Counted from the stretch's first letter, positions 8,137 to 16,621 are shown. The stretch: 64,000 nt of DNA from Bosea sp. OAE506 (GCF_040546595.1 NZ_JBEPOB010000001.1:2605001-2669000), one strand, 5' to 3'. Notes: a model not told the origin generated them from the sequence alone. Numbers and translations: made by a program.

Positions 8137-9213
8137 TCAGGCGTTGTCGCCGGCGATCGCGGCGATGACCGCGTCCGTGACCTCCCGCGTCGTCGCCTTG
8201 CCGCCGAGATCGGGCGTGTGGAAGGCCGGGTCGGCCGTCACCCGCTCGATCGCCCGCATCAGACGGGCCGAAGCCCCGGCCTCGCCGAGATGGTCGAGCA
8301 TCATCGTCGCCGTCCAGAAGGTGCCGACCGGGTTGGCGATGCCCTTGCCCGCGATGTCGAAGGCCGAGCCATGGATCGGCTCGAACATCGAGGGGAAGGC
8401 GCGCTCGGGGTTGAGATTGGCGGTCGGCGCGATGCCGAGCGAGCCGGCGAGCGCGGCGGCGAGGTCCGACAGGATGTCGGCATGAAGATTGGTCGCGACG
8501 ATGGTGTCGAGGCTGCCGGGCTTGATCACCATGCGCATGGTCATGGCGTCGACCAGCATCTTGTCCCAGGTCACGTCCGGGAACTCTGTGGCGACCTCAG
8601 CGGCGATCTCGTCCCACATCACCATGGCATGGCGCTGGGCGTTCGACTTGGTGACGACGGTGAGCAGCTTGCGCGGCCGCGCCTGCGCCAGCCTGAAGGC
8701 GTAGCGGATGATGCGGGCGACGCCGTGGCGCGTCATCATCGAGACGTCAGTCGCGACCTCCTCGGGGAAGCCCTTGTGGACGCGGCCGCCGACGCCGGCA
8801 TATTCGCCTTCCGAGTTCTCGCGCACGATCACCCAGTCGAGCTCCGGGCCCGAGACGTGGCGCAGCGGCGAGGTGATGCCGGGCAGCACCCGCGTCGGGC
8901 GGACATTGGCGTATTGGTCGAAGGGCTGGCAGATCGCCAGGCGCAGGCCCCAGAGGGTGACGTGGTCGGGCACGTCGGGCGCTCCGACCGCGCCGAAGAA
9001 GATCGCGTCATGGTCCTTGATCTGCTCGCGCCCATCGGCCGGCATCATCAGCCCGGTGCGCTTGTAGTAGTCCGAGCCCCAGTCGAAATGGTCGAAGGCG
9101 AAGCCGAACGAGCCATCGCGGCGCGCCAAGGCTTCCAGCACCTCGATGCCGGCCGCAATGACCTCGACGCCGATGCCGTCTCCCGGGATGGCGGCGATGC
9201 GATGGGTCTTCAT
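8137..9213 (-). CDS. Tartrate dehydrogenase/decarboxylase family (TtuC-like)
   Basis: The 358-residue protein is an NAD-dependent beta-decarboxylating dehydrogenase of the isocitrate/isopropylmalate family. Visible motifs are the N-terminal IPGDGIGVEV, the substrate loop ENSEGEYAGVGG, the metal-site region VDAMTMRMV and ATNLHADILSDL, and EPIHGSAFDIAGKGIANP. ENSEGEY and LWGLRLAICQPFDQYANVRP favour the tartrate dehydrogenase/D-malate dehydrogenase branch over LeuB. It is divergent from a GntR/FCD regulator and near a Bug-type solute-binding protein, consistent with uptake and oxidation of a hydroxylated dicarboxylate. The exact substrate cannot be read from sequence. Confidence 0.9.
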   Translation of the reverse strand: MKTHRIAAIPGDGIGVEVIAAGIEVLEALARRDGSFGFAFDHFDWGSDYYKRTGLMMPADGREQIKDHDAIFFGAVGAPDVPDHVTLWGLRLAICQPFDQYANVRPTRVLPGITSPLRHVSGPELDWVIVRENSEGEYAGVGGRVHKGFPEEVATDVSMMTRHGVARIIRYAFRLAQARPRKLLTVVTKSNAQRHAMVMWDEIAAEVATEFPDVTWDKMLVDAMTMRMVIKPGSLDTIVATNLHADILSDLAAALAGSLGIAPTANLNPERAFPSMFEPIHGSAFDIAGKGIANPVGTFWTATMMLDHLGEAGASARLMRAIERVTADPAFHTPDLGGKATTREVTDAVIAAIAGDNA

Positions 9214-9289
9214 GACGCGTCTCTCCTCGAACCTGTCGTCCGCACCGTCTTTGCGAGCGAAGTCGCTGCGAGTCAACATTGCATTGCAG

Positions 9290-9301
9290 CTTCCATGGAA
9301 G
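9290..9301. promoter_or_regulatory. Palindromic operator candidate between divergent genes
   Basis: CTTCCATGGAAG is a perfect 12-base palindrome in the 116-base gap between the dehydrogenase and the GntR-type regulator. FCD-subfamily GntR proteins bind short palindromes in such gaps and respond to a carboxylic acid ligand. Assigning it to this regulator is an inference. Confidence 0.4.
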
Positions 9302-9329
9302 ATGCTAGTGTCGCTCTCGGAGGTACGGG

Positions 9330-10034
9330 ATGGTGCTGCGCGGCAAGCCGGTCGAGCCAGTGGGGGAACGGGGCGCAAGCCTTGTCGACGCCGCCTATGG
9401 CGCGCTGAAGCATGCGATCCGCGAGAGCGTGTTTCCGCCCGGCTACCAGGCTTCGGCCGGCGAACTGGCCCTGCGGCTCGGCATGAGCCGTACGCCCGTG
9501 CATGAGGCGTCGCTGCGCCTGCAGGAGGAGGGGCTCGTCCGCATTCTGCCCAAGCGCGGCATCCTGATCTGCGCGCTCGCTCCCCATGACATCGCCGAGA
9601 TTTACGAGGTGCTGATCGCGATCGAGGCCGGCGCCGCCGAGCTTGCGGCGCGGCTGCCGGACGCACCACGCCTCGCGCTGGCCGAGGATCTCGACCGCGC
9701 CACCAGCGAGATGGGGCAGGCTCTCGCCGCCGGCGACCTCGCCGCCTGGGGGCATGCCGACGAGACGTTTCACCGCCTTCTGGTCGAGCGCTGCGGCAAT
9801 GGCCGCTTCGCGCGGATCATCCAGACGGTCAACGACCAGTCGCACCGCGCCCGCATGCTGACGCTCCGGCTGCGGCCGCGGCTTCCCGCCTCCGAGGCCG
9901 AGCATCGCGACACCAGCGACGCGATCCGCCGAGGTCTGCCGGATGCCGCGCATGAGGCTGCGCGGCGGCACCGCATCCGGGCCCGCGACGAGTTGCTGCC
10001 CCTCATCGAGAGCGTGGGCCTGCGGCACATGTGA
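9330..10034 (+). CDS. GntR family regulator, FCD (FadR-type) subfamily
   Basis: The product has an N-terminal winged helix-turn-helix (AYGALKHAIRE, ELALRLGMSRTPVHEASLRL, wing GLVRILPKRGILI) and an all-helical FCD ligand domain from about residue 90. Candidate metal-ligand His residues are visible in ADETFHRLL, EAEHRD and ARRHRIRA. FCD regulators usually bind small organic acids. Divergence from the tartrate-type dehydrogenase and the downstream binding protein suggest local control of that catabolic set. The ATG at 9330 is preceded by GGAGGTACGGG. Confidence 0.92.
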   Translation: MVLRGKPVEPVGERGASLVDAAYGALKHAIRESVFPPGYQASAGELALRLGMSRTPVHEASLRLQEEGLVRILPKRGILICALAPHDIAEIYEVLIAIEAGAAELAARLPDAPRLALAEDLDRATSEMGQALAAGDLAAWGHADETFHRLLVERCGNGRFARIIQTVNDQSHRARMLTLRLRPRLPASEAEHRDTSDAIRRGLPDAAHEAARRHRIRARDELLPLIESVGLRHM

Positions 10035-10098
10035 GCCGTCGGCCCGTTCCAACCATCCCAGACCGCGGCCAACGCGGCATCAACCCACGGAGGAAACA

Positions 10099-11067
10099 AT
10101 GCGTCGCCTGATCCTGGCCCTCGGGGCCGCTTTCGCCATGGCCGCCGCCCCCGCGGCCGCGCAGACTTATCCGACACGGTCGATCACGATGATCGTGCCC
10201 TTCGCCGCGGGCGGGCCGACCGACGTCATCGCGCGGATCGTCTCCGACCATATGGGCCGCACGCTCGGCCAGTCGATCGTGGTCGAGAACGTCGCTGGTG
10301 CCGGCGGCACCACCGGCTCGCTGCGCGTCGCCCGCGCGACACCGGACGGCTACACGATCATGATGGGCAATCTCGGCACCCATTCGGCCTCGGTCGGGCT
10401 GTATCCGAACCTCGCCTATGACCCGCGTACCGATTTCGCGCCCGTCATCAACACGGCCGGCACGCCGATGCTCATCTCGGCCCACAAGGACTTCCCGGCC
10501 AACACGCTGCAGGAGTTCGTCGCGCTGCTGAAGGCCAATCCGTCCAAATACAATTACGGCCATGGCGGCATCGGCTCGACCTCGCATCTGACCTGCGTGT
10601 TCTTCCACCATCTGATCAAGGCGCCGGTGCAACAGGTGCCGTTCCGCGGCTCCGGCCCGGCGATGAACGCACTGCTCGCCAAGCAGCTCGACTATGTCTG
10701 CGACCAGACGGTCGGCATCGTGCCGCAGCTCACCCAGCTGAAGACCTATGTCGTGGCGACGCCCAACCGCCTCGACGTCGCCAAGGACGTGCCGACCAGC
10801 GCCGAGGGCGGTCTGCCCGAGTTCCAGGCGGTGGGCTGGAACGCGATCTTCGCCCCCAAGGATACGCCGAAGGAGATCGTCGACCGGCTCAATGCCGCCG
10901 GGCGTGCGGCGCTCGCGGATGCCGGCGTGCGGACGCGGCTGCTGGAACTCGGCTGCATCATCCCCGACGATGCCGGCCAGAGCTCGGCGGCGCTCGGCGC
11001 CCATGTTCGCGCCGAGGTCGACAAATGGACGCCGGTGATCAAGGCGGCCGGCGTCACGGCGCAGTGA
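10099..11067 (+). CDS. Bug-family tripartite tricarboxylate transporter binding protein
   Basis: This 322-residue periplasmic solute-binding protein of the TctC/Bug family has a signal peptide ending AAPAAAQ. The family motifs follow: YPTRSITMIVPFAAGGPTDV, ENVAGAGGTTGS, and the later VPFRGSGPAMNALLAKQ. Bug proteins bind carboxylates and often deliver them to TctA/TctB permeases, which are not present here, so this is an orphan binding protein in the window. GGAGGA precedes the ATG. Placement 64 bases after the FCD regulator suggests co-transcription. Confidence 0.93.
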   Translation: MRRLILALGAAFAMAAAPAAAQTYPTRSITMIVPFAAGGPTDVIARIVSDHMGRTLGQSIVVENVAGAGGTTGSLRVARATPDGYTIMMGNLGTHSASVGLYPNLAYDPRTDFAPVINTAGTPMLISAHKDFPANTLQEFVALLKANPSKYNYGHGGIGSTSHLTCVFFHHLIKAPVQQVPFRGSGPAMNALLAKQLDYVCDQTVGIVPQLTQLKTYVVATPNRLDVAKDVPTSAEGGLPEFQAVGWNAIFAPKDTPKEIVDRLNAAGRAALADAGVRTRLLELGCIIPDDAGQSSAALGAHVRAEVDKWTPVIKAAGVTAQ

Positions 11068-11082
11068 TCTGACGACCCGGTC

Positions 11083-11100
11083 GCGTCACCCAAGCGTCAT
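11083..11100 (+). promoter_or_regulatory. Candidate Pho box upstream of btaA
   Basis: Two seven-base direct repeats, GCGTCAC and GCGTCAT, are separated by CCAA, giving the 11-base period of PhoB-binding half-sites (consensus near CTGTCAT). It lies 32 bases before the btaA ATG. Betaine-lipid synthesis is phosphate-starvation-induced through PhoB in rhizobia and Rhodobacter, which makes the site biologically sensible. It is a single imperfect copy, so confidence is moderate. Confidence 0.45.
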
Positions 11101-11131
11101 GCGACTCCACTAGTCGGCTCGCCATCGAGGG

Positions 11132-12415
11132 ATGGCGAGCGAGGGCCCCGTGACGGATCAGGCGACGCGGACGGTGCGTGCGGTGCGGCGCACGACCAGC
11201 AAGGGGCTCACCACGGCGGTTCATCGCAGCAAGGCGCTGTCGAAGGCGGGCCTGCTCGAGCGGATGTTCACGCTGGCCTTCTCCGGACTGGTCTATCCCC
11301 AGATCTGGGAGGACCCGGTCGTCGACATGGAGGCGCTGGCGCTGAAGGCCGACGATCATGTCGTCGCGATCGCGTCGGGCTCCTGCAACGTTCTGTCTTA
11401 CCTGACGGGCGACCCGGCGAAGATCAGCGCGATCGACCTGAACGGCGCCCATATCGCGCTGGGCAAGCTCAAGCTGGCGGCGCTGGCTCGGATGACGCGG
11501 CACGATACGTTCCTGCGCTTCTTCGGCCAGGCGCAGTCGCGGGACAACGTCGCCCTCTACGACCGCGAAATCGCCCCGCATCTCGACGCGACCTCCCGCG
11601 CCTATTGGGAGGGGCGGGGGCTCGACGGGCGCCGCCGCATCGGCATGTTCGCCCGCAACGTCTATCGCTTCGGGCTGCTCGGCCGCTTCATCGGAGCGGG
11701 GCATCTGCTCGGGAGGGCGCTGGGCTGCGACCCGCGCAGGATGCTGGAGGCGCGCGATCTCGCCGAGCAGCGCGTCCTGTTTGAGCGGCACCTGGCGCCG
11801 GTCTTCGACAAGCCCTTCGTGCGCTGGCTGATACGCCAGCCCGCCTCGCTCTACGGGCTCGGCATTCCGCCGGCCCAGTACAAGGCGCTCGCTGCCGACG
11901 GGGCCGACGGCATCCGGGGCGCACTGCGCGACCGGCTGGAGCGGCTGGCCTGCGGCTTCGACCTGAAGACCAACTACTTCGCCCGCCAGGCCTTCGGGCG
12001 CGGCTACGAACCCGCTGATGACGCGGCGCTGCCGCCCTATCTGCAGCGCACGCATTTCGAGCGCGTCAGGGCGCGGGCGAGCCGCGTCTCCTATCACCAG
12101 AGCGCGATCACCGGCTTCCTCGAGGCGCAGGCGGCCGAGAGCTGCGACGCCTATGTGCTGCTCGATGCGCAGGACTGGATGAACGATGCTGAACTGACGG
12201 CGCTCTGGGCCCAGATCACCCGCACGGCCCGGCCCGGGGCGCGGGTCATCTTCCGCACCGCCGCCGATGAGCGCCTGCTGCCGGGACGTGTGCCGGCCGA
12301 GATCCTCGAGCAATGGCGCTATGAGGAGGCGACGAGTCGCGCGCTCTGTGCTCGCGATCGCTCGGCGATCTATGGCGGCTTCCACCTCTATGTGAGGCCG
12401 GAGGCCGTCGCGTGA
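11132..12415 (+). CDS. btaA: BtaA, diacylglycerol 3-amino-3-carboxypropyl transferase
   Basis: BtaA transfers the 3-amino-3-carboxypropyl group of S-adenosylmethionine to diacylglycerol, the first step of betaine lipid (DGTS) synthesis. The 427-residue DUF3419 protein shows LAFSGLVYPQIWEDP, IASGSCNVLSYL, the strand end ISAIDLNGAHIALGKLKL, and YHQSAITGFLEAQ with VLLDAQDWMND. The ATG at 11132 has its GAGGG directly adjacent. A GTG at 11150 with GAGGG four bases upstream is an alternative, shortening the protein by six residues. The stop overlaps the btaB start (GTGA), so the two are translationally coupled. Confidence 0.93.
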   Translation: MASEGPVTDQATRTVRAVRRTTSKGLTTAVHRSKALSKAGLLERMFTLAFSGLVYPQIWEDPVVDMEALALKADDHVVAIASGSCNVLSYLTGDPAKISAIDLNGAHIALGKLKLAALARMTRHDTFLRFFGQAQSRDNVALYDREIAPHLDATSRAYWEGRGLDGRRRIGMFARNVYRFGLLGRFIGAGHLLGRALGCDPRRMLEARDLAEQRVLFERHLAPVFDKPFVRWLIRQPASLYGLGIPPAQYKALAADGADGIRGALRDRLERLACGFDLKTNYFARQAFGRGYEPADDAALPPYLQRTHFERVRARASRVSYHQSAITGFLEAQAAESCDAYVLLDAQDWMNDAELTALWAQITRTARPGARVIFRTAADERLLPGRVPAEILEQWRYEEATSRALCARDRSAIYGGFHLYVRPEAVA

Positions 12416-13077
12416 GCACGCTGGCGCCCGCCGGCGACGCGGCCGGGCTGATGGACGCGATCTATCGCCATCAGCGGCACATCTACGACGCCAGCCGTAA
12501 GTTCTACCTGCTGGGGCGCGACCGGCTGATCGACGAGCTCGCGCCCCCGGAACGCGGCAGCGTGCTGGAGATCGGCTGCGGCACCGGCCGCAACCTGATC
12601 CGGATCGCGCAGGCCTATCCCGGACGGGCCTGCTTCGGGCTGGATGTCTCCTCCGCGATGCTGGAGACGGCGCGGCGCTCGGTCGCGCGGGCCGGCCTCA
12701 CGGACCGGATCGGGCTCGCCCAGGCCGATGCCACGGATTTCGATCCGCTGGCGCTGTTCGGGCGTGCCGGCTTCGACCGGATCGTGATCTCCTACGCGCT
12801 CTCGATGATCCCGCCTTGGCAAGGGGTGGTCGAGGAGGCGCTGAGGCGTCTCGCGCCGGGCGGGGAGCTGCACATCGTCGATTTCGGCGACCAGCACGCC
12901 CTGCCGGGCGCGTTCCGCACCCTGCTCAACCGCTGGCTCGCGCTGTTCCACGTCACGCCGCGGCGGGATTTGGCCGCTGTGCTGGCCGGTTGCGCCACGC
13001 GCGCCGGCGCGACGCTGCAGGCGCGCTCGCTTCATCGCGGCTATGCTGCGCTCGCGGTGCTCCGGCGGGCCGGCTGA
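12412..13077 (+). CDS. btaB: BtaB, betaine-lipid N-methyltransferase
   Basis: BtaB trimethylates diacylglycerylhomoserine to the betaine lipid DGTS using S-adenosylmethionine. The 221-residue protein has a class I methyltransferase domain: VLEIGCGTGRNLIRIA (motif I), FGLDVSSAM (acidic end of strand 2), FDRIVISYALSMIPPW and APGGELHIVDFGD. The HIYDASRKFYLLGRD N-terminus is typical of BtaB. Translation starts at GTG overlapping the btaA stop. The pair lets cells replace phospholipids when phosphate is scarce. Confidence 0.92.
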   Translation: MSTLAPAGDAAGLMDAIYRHQRHIYDASRKFYLLGRDRLIDELAPPERGSVLEIGCGTGRNLIRIAQAYPGRACFGLDVSSAMLETARRSVARAGLTDRIGLAQADATDFDPLALFGRAGFDRIVISYALSMIPPWQGVVEEALRRLAPGGELHIVDFGDQHALPGAFRTLLNRWLALFHVTPRRDLAAVLAGCATRAGATLQARSLHRGYAALAVLRRAG

Positions 13078-13082
13078 GGCAT

Positions 13083-13364
13083 TCAGCCGACCTGGACGCC
13101 CTTCCAGAAGGCGATCCGGCCGCGGATCTCGGCAGCAGCGGGCTTGGGGTCGGCGTAGTACCAGGCGGCGTCCCGGTTCTCCTGCCCGCCCACCACGATC
13201 GAGTGGTAGTTGGCCGTGCCCTTCCAGCCGCAGACACTGGTCGTCTGGCTCGGCTTGAAGAAGTCCGGTCGGATCGAGAAATCGGGGAAATAATGGTTGC
13301 CCTCGATCACGATGGTGTCGTCGGATTCGGCGATGACCGCATCGTTCCAGACCGCTTTGACCAT
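13083..13364 (-). CDS. DUF427 domain protein
   Basis: This 93-residue protein has the DUF427 pattern: MVKAVWNDAVIAESDDTIVI, EGNHYFPDFSIR, TSVCGWKGTANYHSI, and AAWYYADPKPAAAEIRGRIAF. The CxWKG-containing core is the family hallmark. Function is unknown, and the protein is predicted cytoplasmic. The ATG at 13362-13364 is preferred because GGGAGCG lies upstream; an earlier in-frame ATG at 13433 adds an unconserved extension. It is convergent with btaB, five bases apart. Confidence 0.85.
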   Translation of the reverse strand: MVKAVWNDAVIAESDDTIVIEGNHYFPDFSIRPDFFKPSQTTSVCGWKGTANYHSIVVGGQENRDAAWYYADPKPAAAEIRGRIAFWKGVQVG

Positions 13365-13477
13365 GGCGTTCGCTCCCGTCGGTTTTTGTCCTTGCCGGCA
13401 AAATAGCGGGAAGCCTGGCCTTGCGCCAATCACGCCTGCGCTGGACGCCCTGACGGACGCGTGATAGCGCCGGGACG

Positions 13478-14272
13478 ATGAGTGGCGACACGACCGGCGA
13501 AGCGCGCGAGGCCGACATTTCGGCGCGCGACCGGCTGCGGCAGCTCTTCCACGGGCGTTCGCGTGCAGCGCTGCGCTTCCAGATGGCCGCGGCGATCATC
13601 GACGTCGTCATCATCGCCTTCTTCATCGCGACGCCGCTGATCCGCGACCGGCCGGCCTTCTTGTGGATCGATTATTCGATCGCGGCGATCCTCGCAGTCG
13701 AGATCGGGGCACGCCTGCTGGCGGCGTCGAGCGCCCTGCGCCTGCTGCGCCAGCCGACCATGCTGCTCGACCTCTTCATCCTGGCGACGCTGCTCGTGCC
13801 GTCGGCGGTCGATAATTTCGGCTTCCTGCGCATCCTGCGGCTCTGGTCGCTGACCCAGCGCGGCTGGCTCTGGGAGCGGCTGCGCGCCACCCGCTTCGGC
13901 GGCTGGGAGGATGCGGGGCGCGCCGTCATCAACCTCGCGACCTTCCTCTTCGTGGTCACGGGCTTCATCTACAGCTTCTTCTTCGCCGACCGGGCGGGGC
14001 TCGAAGGCTATGTCGACGCGCTCTACTTCACCGTGACGACGATGACGACGACAGGCTTCGGCGACATCACCCTGCCTGGCATCGCGGGCAAGCTGACCTC
14101 GATCGTGGTCATGATCGTCGGGATTTCGCTGTTCGTGCGACTGGCACAGGCGATCTTCCGGCCGGCCAAGGTGACCTATCCCTGCCCGCGCTGCGGGCTG
14201 CAGCGCCACGAGCCGGATGCGGTGCACTGCAAGGCCTGCGGCCAGATCCTCTGCATTCCTGATCCGGACTGA
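13478..14272 (+). CDS. Voltage-gated-like K+ channel with C-terminal zinc ribbon
   Basis: The 264-residue membrane protein has helices at about residues 35-55, 68-85, 95-110, and a pore module (INLATFLFVVTGFIYSFFF, pore loop, TSIVVMIVGISLFVRLAQAI). The selectivity filter reads TTMTTTGFGDI, with GFGD instead of the usual GYGD. There is no clear repeat of positive charges for a voltage sensor, although LRILRLWSLTQR is S4-like. After the last helix a CxxC-x10-CxxC zinc ribbon (CPRCGL, HCKACG) lies in the cytoplasm, which is unusual for a channel. An ion-transport role is likely, probably potassium; regulation is unknown. Confidence 0.82.
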   Translation: MSGDTTGEAREADISARDRLRQLFHGRSRAALRFQMAAAIIDVVIIAFFIATPLIRDRPAFLWIDYSIAAILAVEIGARLLAASSALRLLRQPTMLLDLFILATLLVPSAVDNFGFLRILRLWSLTQRGWLWERLRATRFGGWEDAGRAVINLATFLFVVTGFIYSFFFADRAGLEGYVDALYFTVTTMTTTGFGDITLPGIAGKLTSIVVMIVGISLFVRLAQAIFRPAKVTYPCPRCGLQRHEPDAVHCKACGQILCIPDPD

Positions 14273-14285
14273 CGCCTGTTGCGGC

Positions 14286-14849
14286 TCAGTGTCGCGTCTC
14301 GGGCTCGCGCTCGGGAACGACCTTGTCCTCGACGCTGATCGCGCTGCGCTGGGGCATGCCGATGATGCGCCCGATCGTCGCCGGCAGCGGCATCATGCTG
14401 TGGGCGGCCTTCATCAGCGCGATATTGGCGAGGATGTCAGCGGGGAAGGGGCAGACCTTGCGGCTCGACAGATCGACATGCAGCGAGAGGTTCTCGCTCG
14501 TGGCGGCCAGCCATCCCTCGGTCGCGTGCCGCATCTCGAGATAGTAGTGCAGGCGCTTGTCGTCGAAGGCGATGAGCTGGGCGGTGACGCGGACCTGATC
14601 GCTCTCGGTCAGCTCGCGCTTGTAGAGAATATGGCACTCGGCGGCGAAGGTCGAGGCATGGCGGGCGTCGACATAGTCCTGGTTCAGCCCGACGAGAGAG
14701 AACACCTCGTCTACCGCACGGTCGAACAGCACATGGTAATAGGCCATGTTGAGATGGCCGTTATAGTCGATCCATTGCGGCTCGACACGCATCGCCGAGG
14801 AGACGAAGGGCGCGAAAAACAGTGCCGGGGCGCGGATGTCATGTTTCAT
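14286..14849 (-). CDS. 4-hydroxybenzoyl-CoA-type (hot-dog) thioesterase
   Basis: The 187-residue protein has a hot-dog-fold motif with the catalytic-type Asp in VEPQWIDYNGHLNMAYY. This resembles carnitine/betainyl-CoA thioesterases and other acyl-CoA hydrolases. ATG at 14847-14849 is chosen because GGGAGGC precedes it, whereas an upstream ATG at 14921 would add 24 unconserved residues. The gene is divergent from the FAD-linked oxidase. The substrate is not predictable. Confidence 0.82.
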   Translation of the reverse strand: MKHDIRAPALFFAPFVSSAMRVEPQWIDYNGHLNMAYYHVLFDRAVDEVFSLVGLNQDYVDARHASTFAAECHILYKRELTESDQVRVTAQLIAFDDKRLHYYLEMRHATEGWLAATSENLSLHVDLSSRKVCPFPADILANIALMKAAHSMMPLPATIGRIIGMPQRSAISVEDKVVPEREPETRH

Positions 14850-14936
14850 GGCCGCCTCCCTTCCTCCCCAGCCCAGGGCGATGATGGTCTTCGTCCCACG
14901 GCGGGCGCATGGTGGCCGCACCGTGATCGCAACGCG

Positions 14937-14965
14937 GAACCGGTCCGTTGCAGGCCGAACCGGTC
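14937..14965. repeat. Tandem GAACCGGTC sites, operator candidate
   Basis: GAACCGGTC occurs at 14937-14945 and again at 14957-14965, a spacing of 20 bases or about two helical turns. Each copy contains the palindrome ACCGGT. They lie in the 226-base gap between the divergent thioesterase and oxidase genes, where a dimeric regulator could bind two sites on one DNA face. No adjacent regulator gene identifies the protein. Confidence 0.4.
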
Positions 14966-15075
14966 TATCCTACTGCGTCAGCCGAGCCACCGGCTTTCGG
15001 TGGAGGCTGTCGCGGAGAGCCGACATCGCAACCCGCGGCGATGCGACTTGTTTCGAGTTTAAACTCCAGATCCGG

Positions 15076-16524
15076 ATGTTGACAATGAATTTGCCCGCCG
15101 CCGCCTCGCATGAGCTCCCTGCATCCGCCGCGGCTCTGCCGCCGTCCCCGGCCGCCATCGCAGCCGTCACGCAGGCGCTGGCGGCGTCCTTCGGCAACAG
15201 GCTGATCACGAGCCTCGCGGTGCGGCAGCAGCATGGCCACACGCTGACCTGGATCCCCAACCAGCCGCCGGACGCGGTGGTGTACCCGCACGATACGCAG
15301 GAGGTCTCCCAGATCGTGATGCTGTGCGCCCAGCACGACGTTCCTGTCATCGCCTTCGGCACCGGCACCTCGCTGGAAGGCCATGTGAACGCGCCCTATG
15401 GCGGCGTCTGCGTCGATCTGAGCCAGATGAAGCGGATCGTCGCCGTCAATGCGGATGATCTCGACTGCGTCGTCGAGGCCGGCGTCACCCGCAAGGAGCT
15501 GAACGAGCATCTGCGCGACATGGGGCTGATGTTCCCGATCGACCCCGGCGCCGACGCCTCGCTCGGCGGCATGGCGGCGACGCGGGCCTCGGGCACCAAT
15601 GCGGTGCGCTACGGCACGATGAAGGACAATGTGCTGGCGCTGACCGCGGTGATGGCGGACGGCTCGATCATCAAGACCTCGACACGCGCCCGCAAGACCT
15701 CCGCCGGCTACGACCTGACGCGCCTGCTGGTCGGCTCGGAGGGCACGCTCGGCATCATCACCGAGGTCACGCTGAAGCTGCACGGCATTCCGGAGGCAAT
15801 CGCGGCGGGCGTCTGCCCGTTCCCCTCGATCAAGGCGGCCTGCGACACGGCCATCATGACGATCCAGACCGGCATCCCGGTGGCGCGCATCGAGCTGCTC
15901 GACGAGGTCATGATCAAGGGCTTCAACCTGCATTCCAAGCTCGGCCTGCCGGAAACGCCGATGCTCTTCGTCGAATTCCACGGCACCGAGGCTTGGGTGA
16001 AGGAGCAGTCGGAGCGCTTCGGCGAAATCGCGACCGAATATGGCGGCGGCCCCTTCGACTGGGCGACCAAGGCCGAGGATCGGACGCGGCTGTGGGAAGC
16101 CCGCCATAACGGCTACTGGGCCGGCCGCGCGCTTCGGCCGGGCGCCGAGACGCTGGCGACCGATGTCTGCGTGCCGATCTCGCAGCTCGCGGACTGCGTC
16201 GAGGAAACCAAGCGCGACATCGAGGCGACAGGGCTGATCGCGCCCATCGCCGGGCATGTCGGCGACGGCAACTTCCACACCCAGCCGCTGCTCGACCTGT
16301 CGGACCCCGACGAGGTCGCGCGCGTCCAGGGCTTCCTCGACCGGTTAGTGAAGCGGGCGCTGGCCATGGGCGGCACCTGCACGGGTGAGCACGGCGTCGG
16401 CCAGAAGAAGATCAAATACCTCGAATCCGAGCATGGCGCGCCGGCTCTCGCGGTGATGCGGACGCTGAAGCGTGCGCTCGATCCCCGCAACATCCTGAAC
16501 CCGGGCAAGATCGTGGTGCTCTGA
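15076..16524 (+). CDS. FAD-linked D-2-hydroxyacid oxidase (D-lactate/glycolate dehydrogenase type)
   Basis: The 482-residue protein has an FAD_binding_4 (VAO-type) domain followed by an FAD-oxidase C-terminal domain. Visible motifs are VIAFGTGTSLEGH, PIDPGADASLGGMAATRASG, TSAGYDLTRLLVGSEGTLGI, and the C-terminal GHVGDGNFH and CTGEHGVGQKKIKYL. This matches the GlcD/DLD family, which oxidises D-lactate, glycolate or related 2-hydroxyacids and passes electrons to a carrier such as quinone or cytochrome. ATG choices at 15076 and 15085 both lack a strong ribosome site. The gene is divergent from a thioesterase. Confidence 0.9.
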   Translation: MLTMNLPAAASHELPASAAALPPSPAAIAAVTQALAASFGNRLITSLAVRQQHGHTLTWIPNQPPDAVVYPHDTQEVSQIVMLCAQHDVPVIAFGTGTSLEGHVNAPYGGVCVDLSQMKRIVAVNADDLDCVVEAGVTRKELNEHLRDMGLMFPIDPGADASLGGMAATRASGTNAVRYGTMKDNVLALTAVMADGSIIKTSTRARKTSAGYDLTRLLVGSEGTLGIITEVTLKLHGIPEAIAAGVCPFPSIKAACDTAIMTIQTGIPVARIELLDEVMIKGFNLHSKLGLPETPMLFVEFHGTEAWVKEQSERFGEIATEYGGGPFDWATKAEDRTRLWEARHNGYWAGRALRPGAETLATDVCVPISQLADCVEETKRDIEATGLIAPIAGHVGDGNFHTQPLLDLSDPDEVARVQGFLDRLVKRALAMGGTCTGEHGVGQKKIKYLESEHGAPALAVMRTLKRALDPRNILNPGKIVVL

Positions 16525-16621
16525 GCGGCCAAGGCCGCCCGGACGGGCGAAAATGTCGTGATCTCGCCGCGACTTGCCTGCATGATGGGGGTACTTTCCA
16601 CGACGAGGACCGTGCCGCGCT

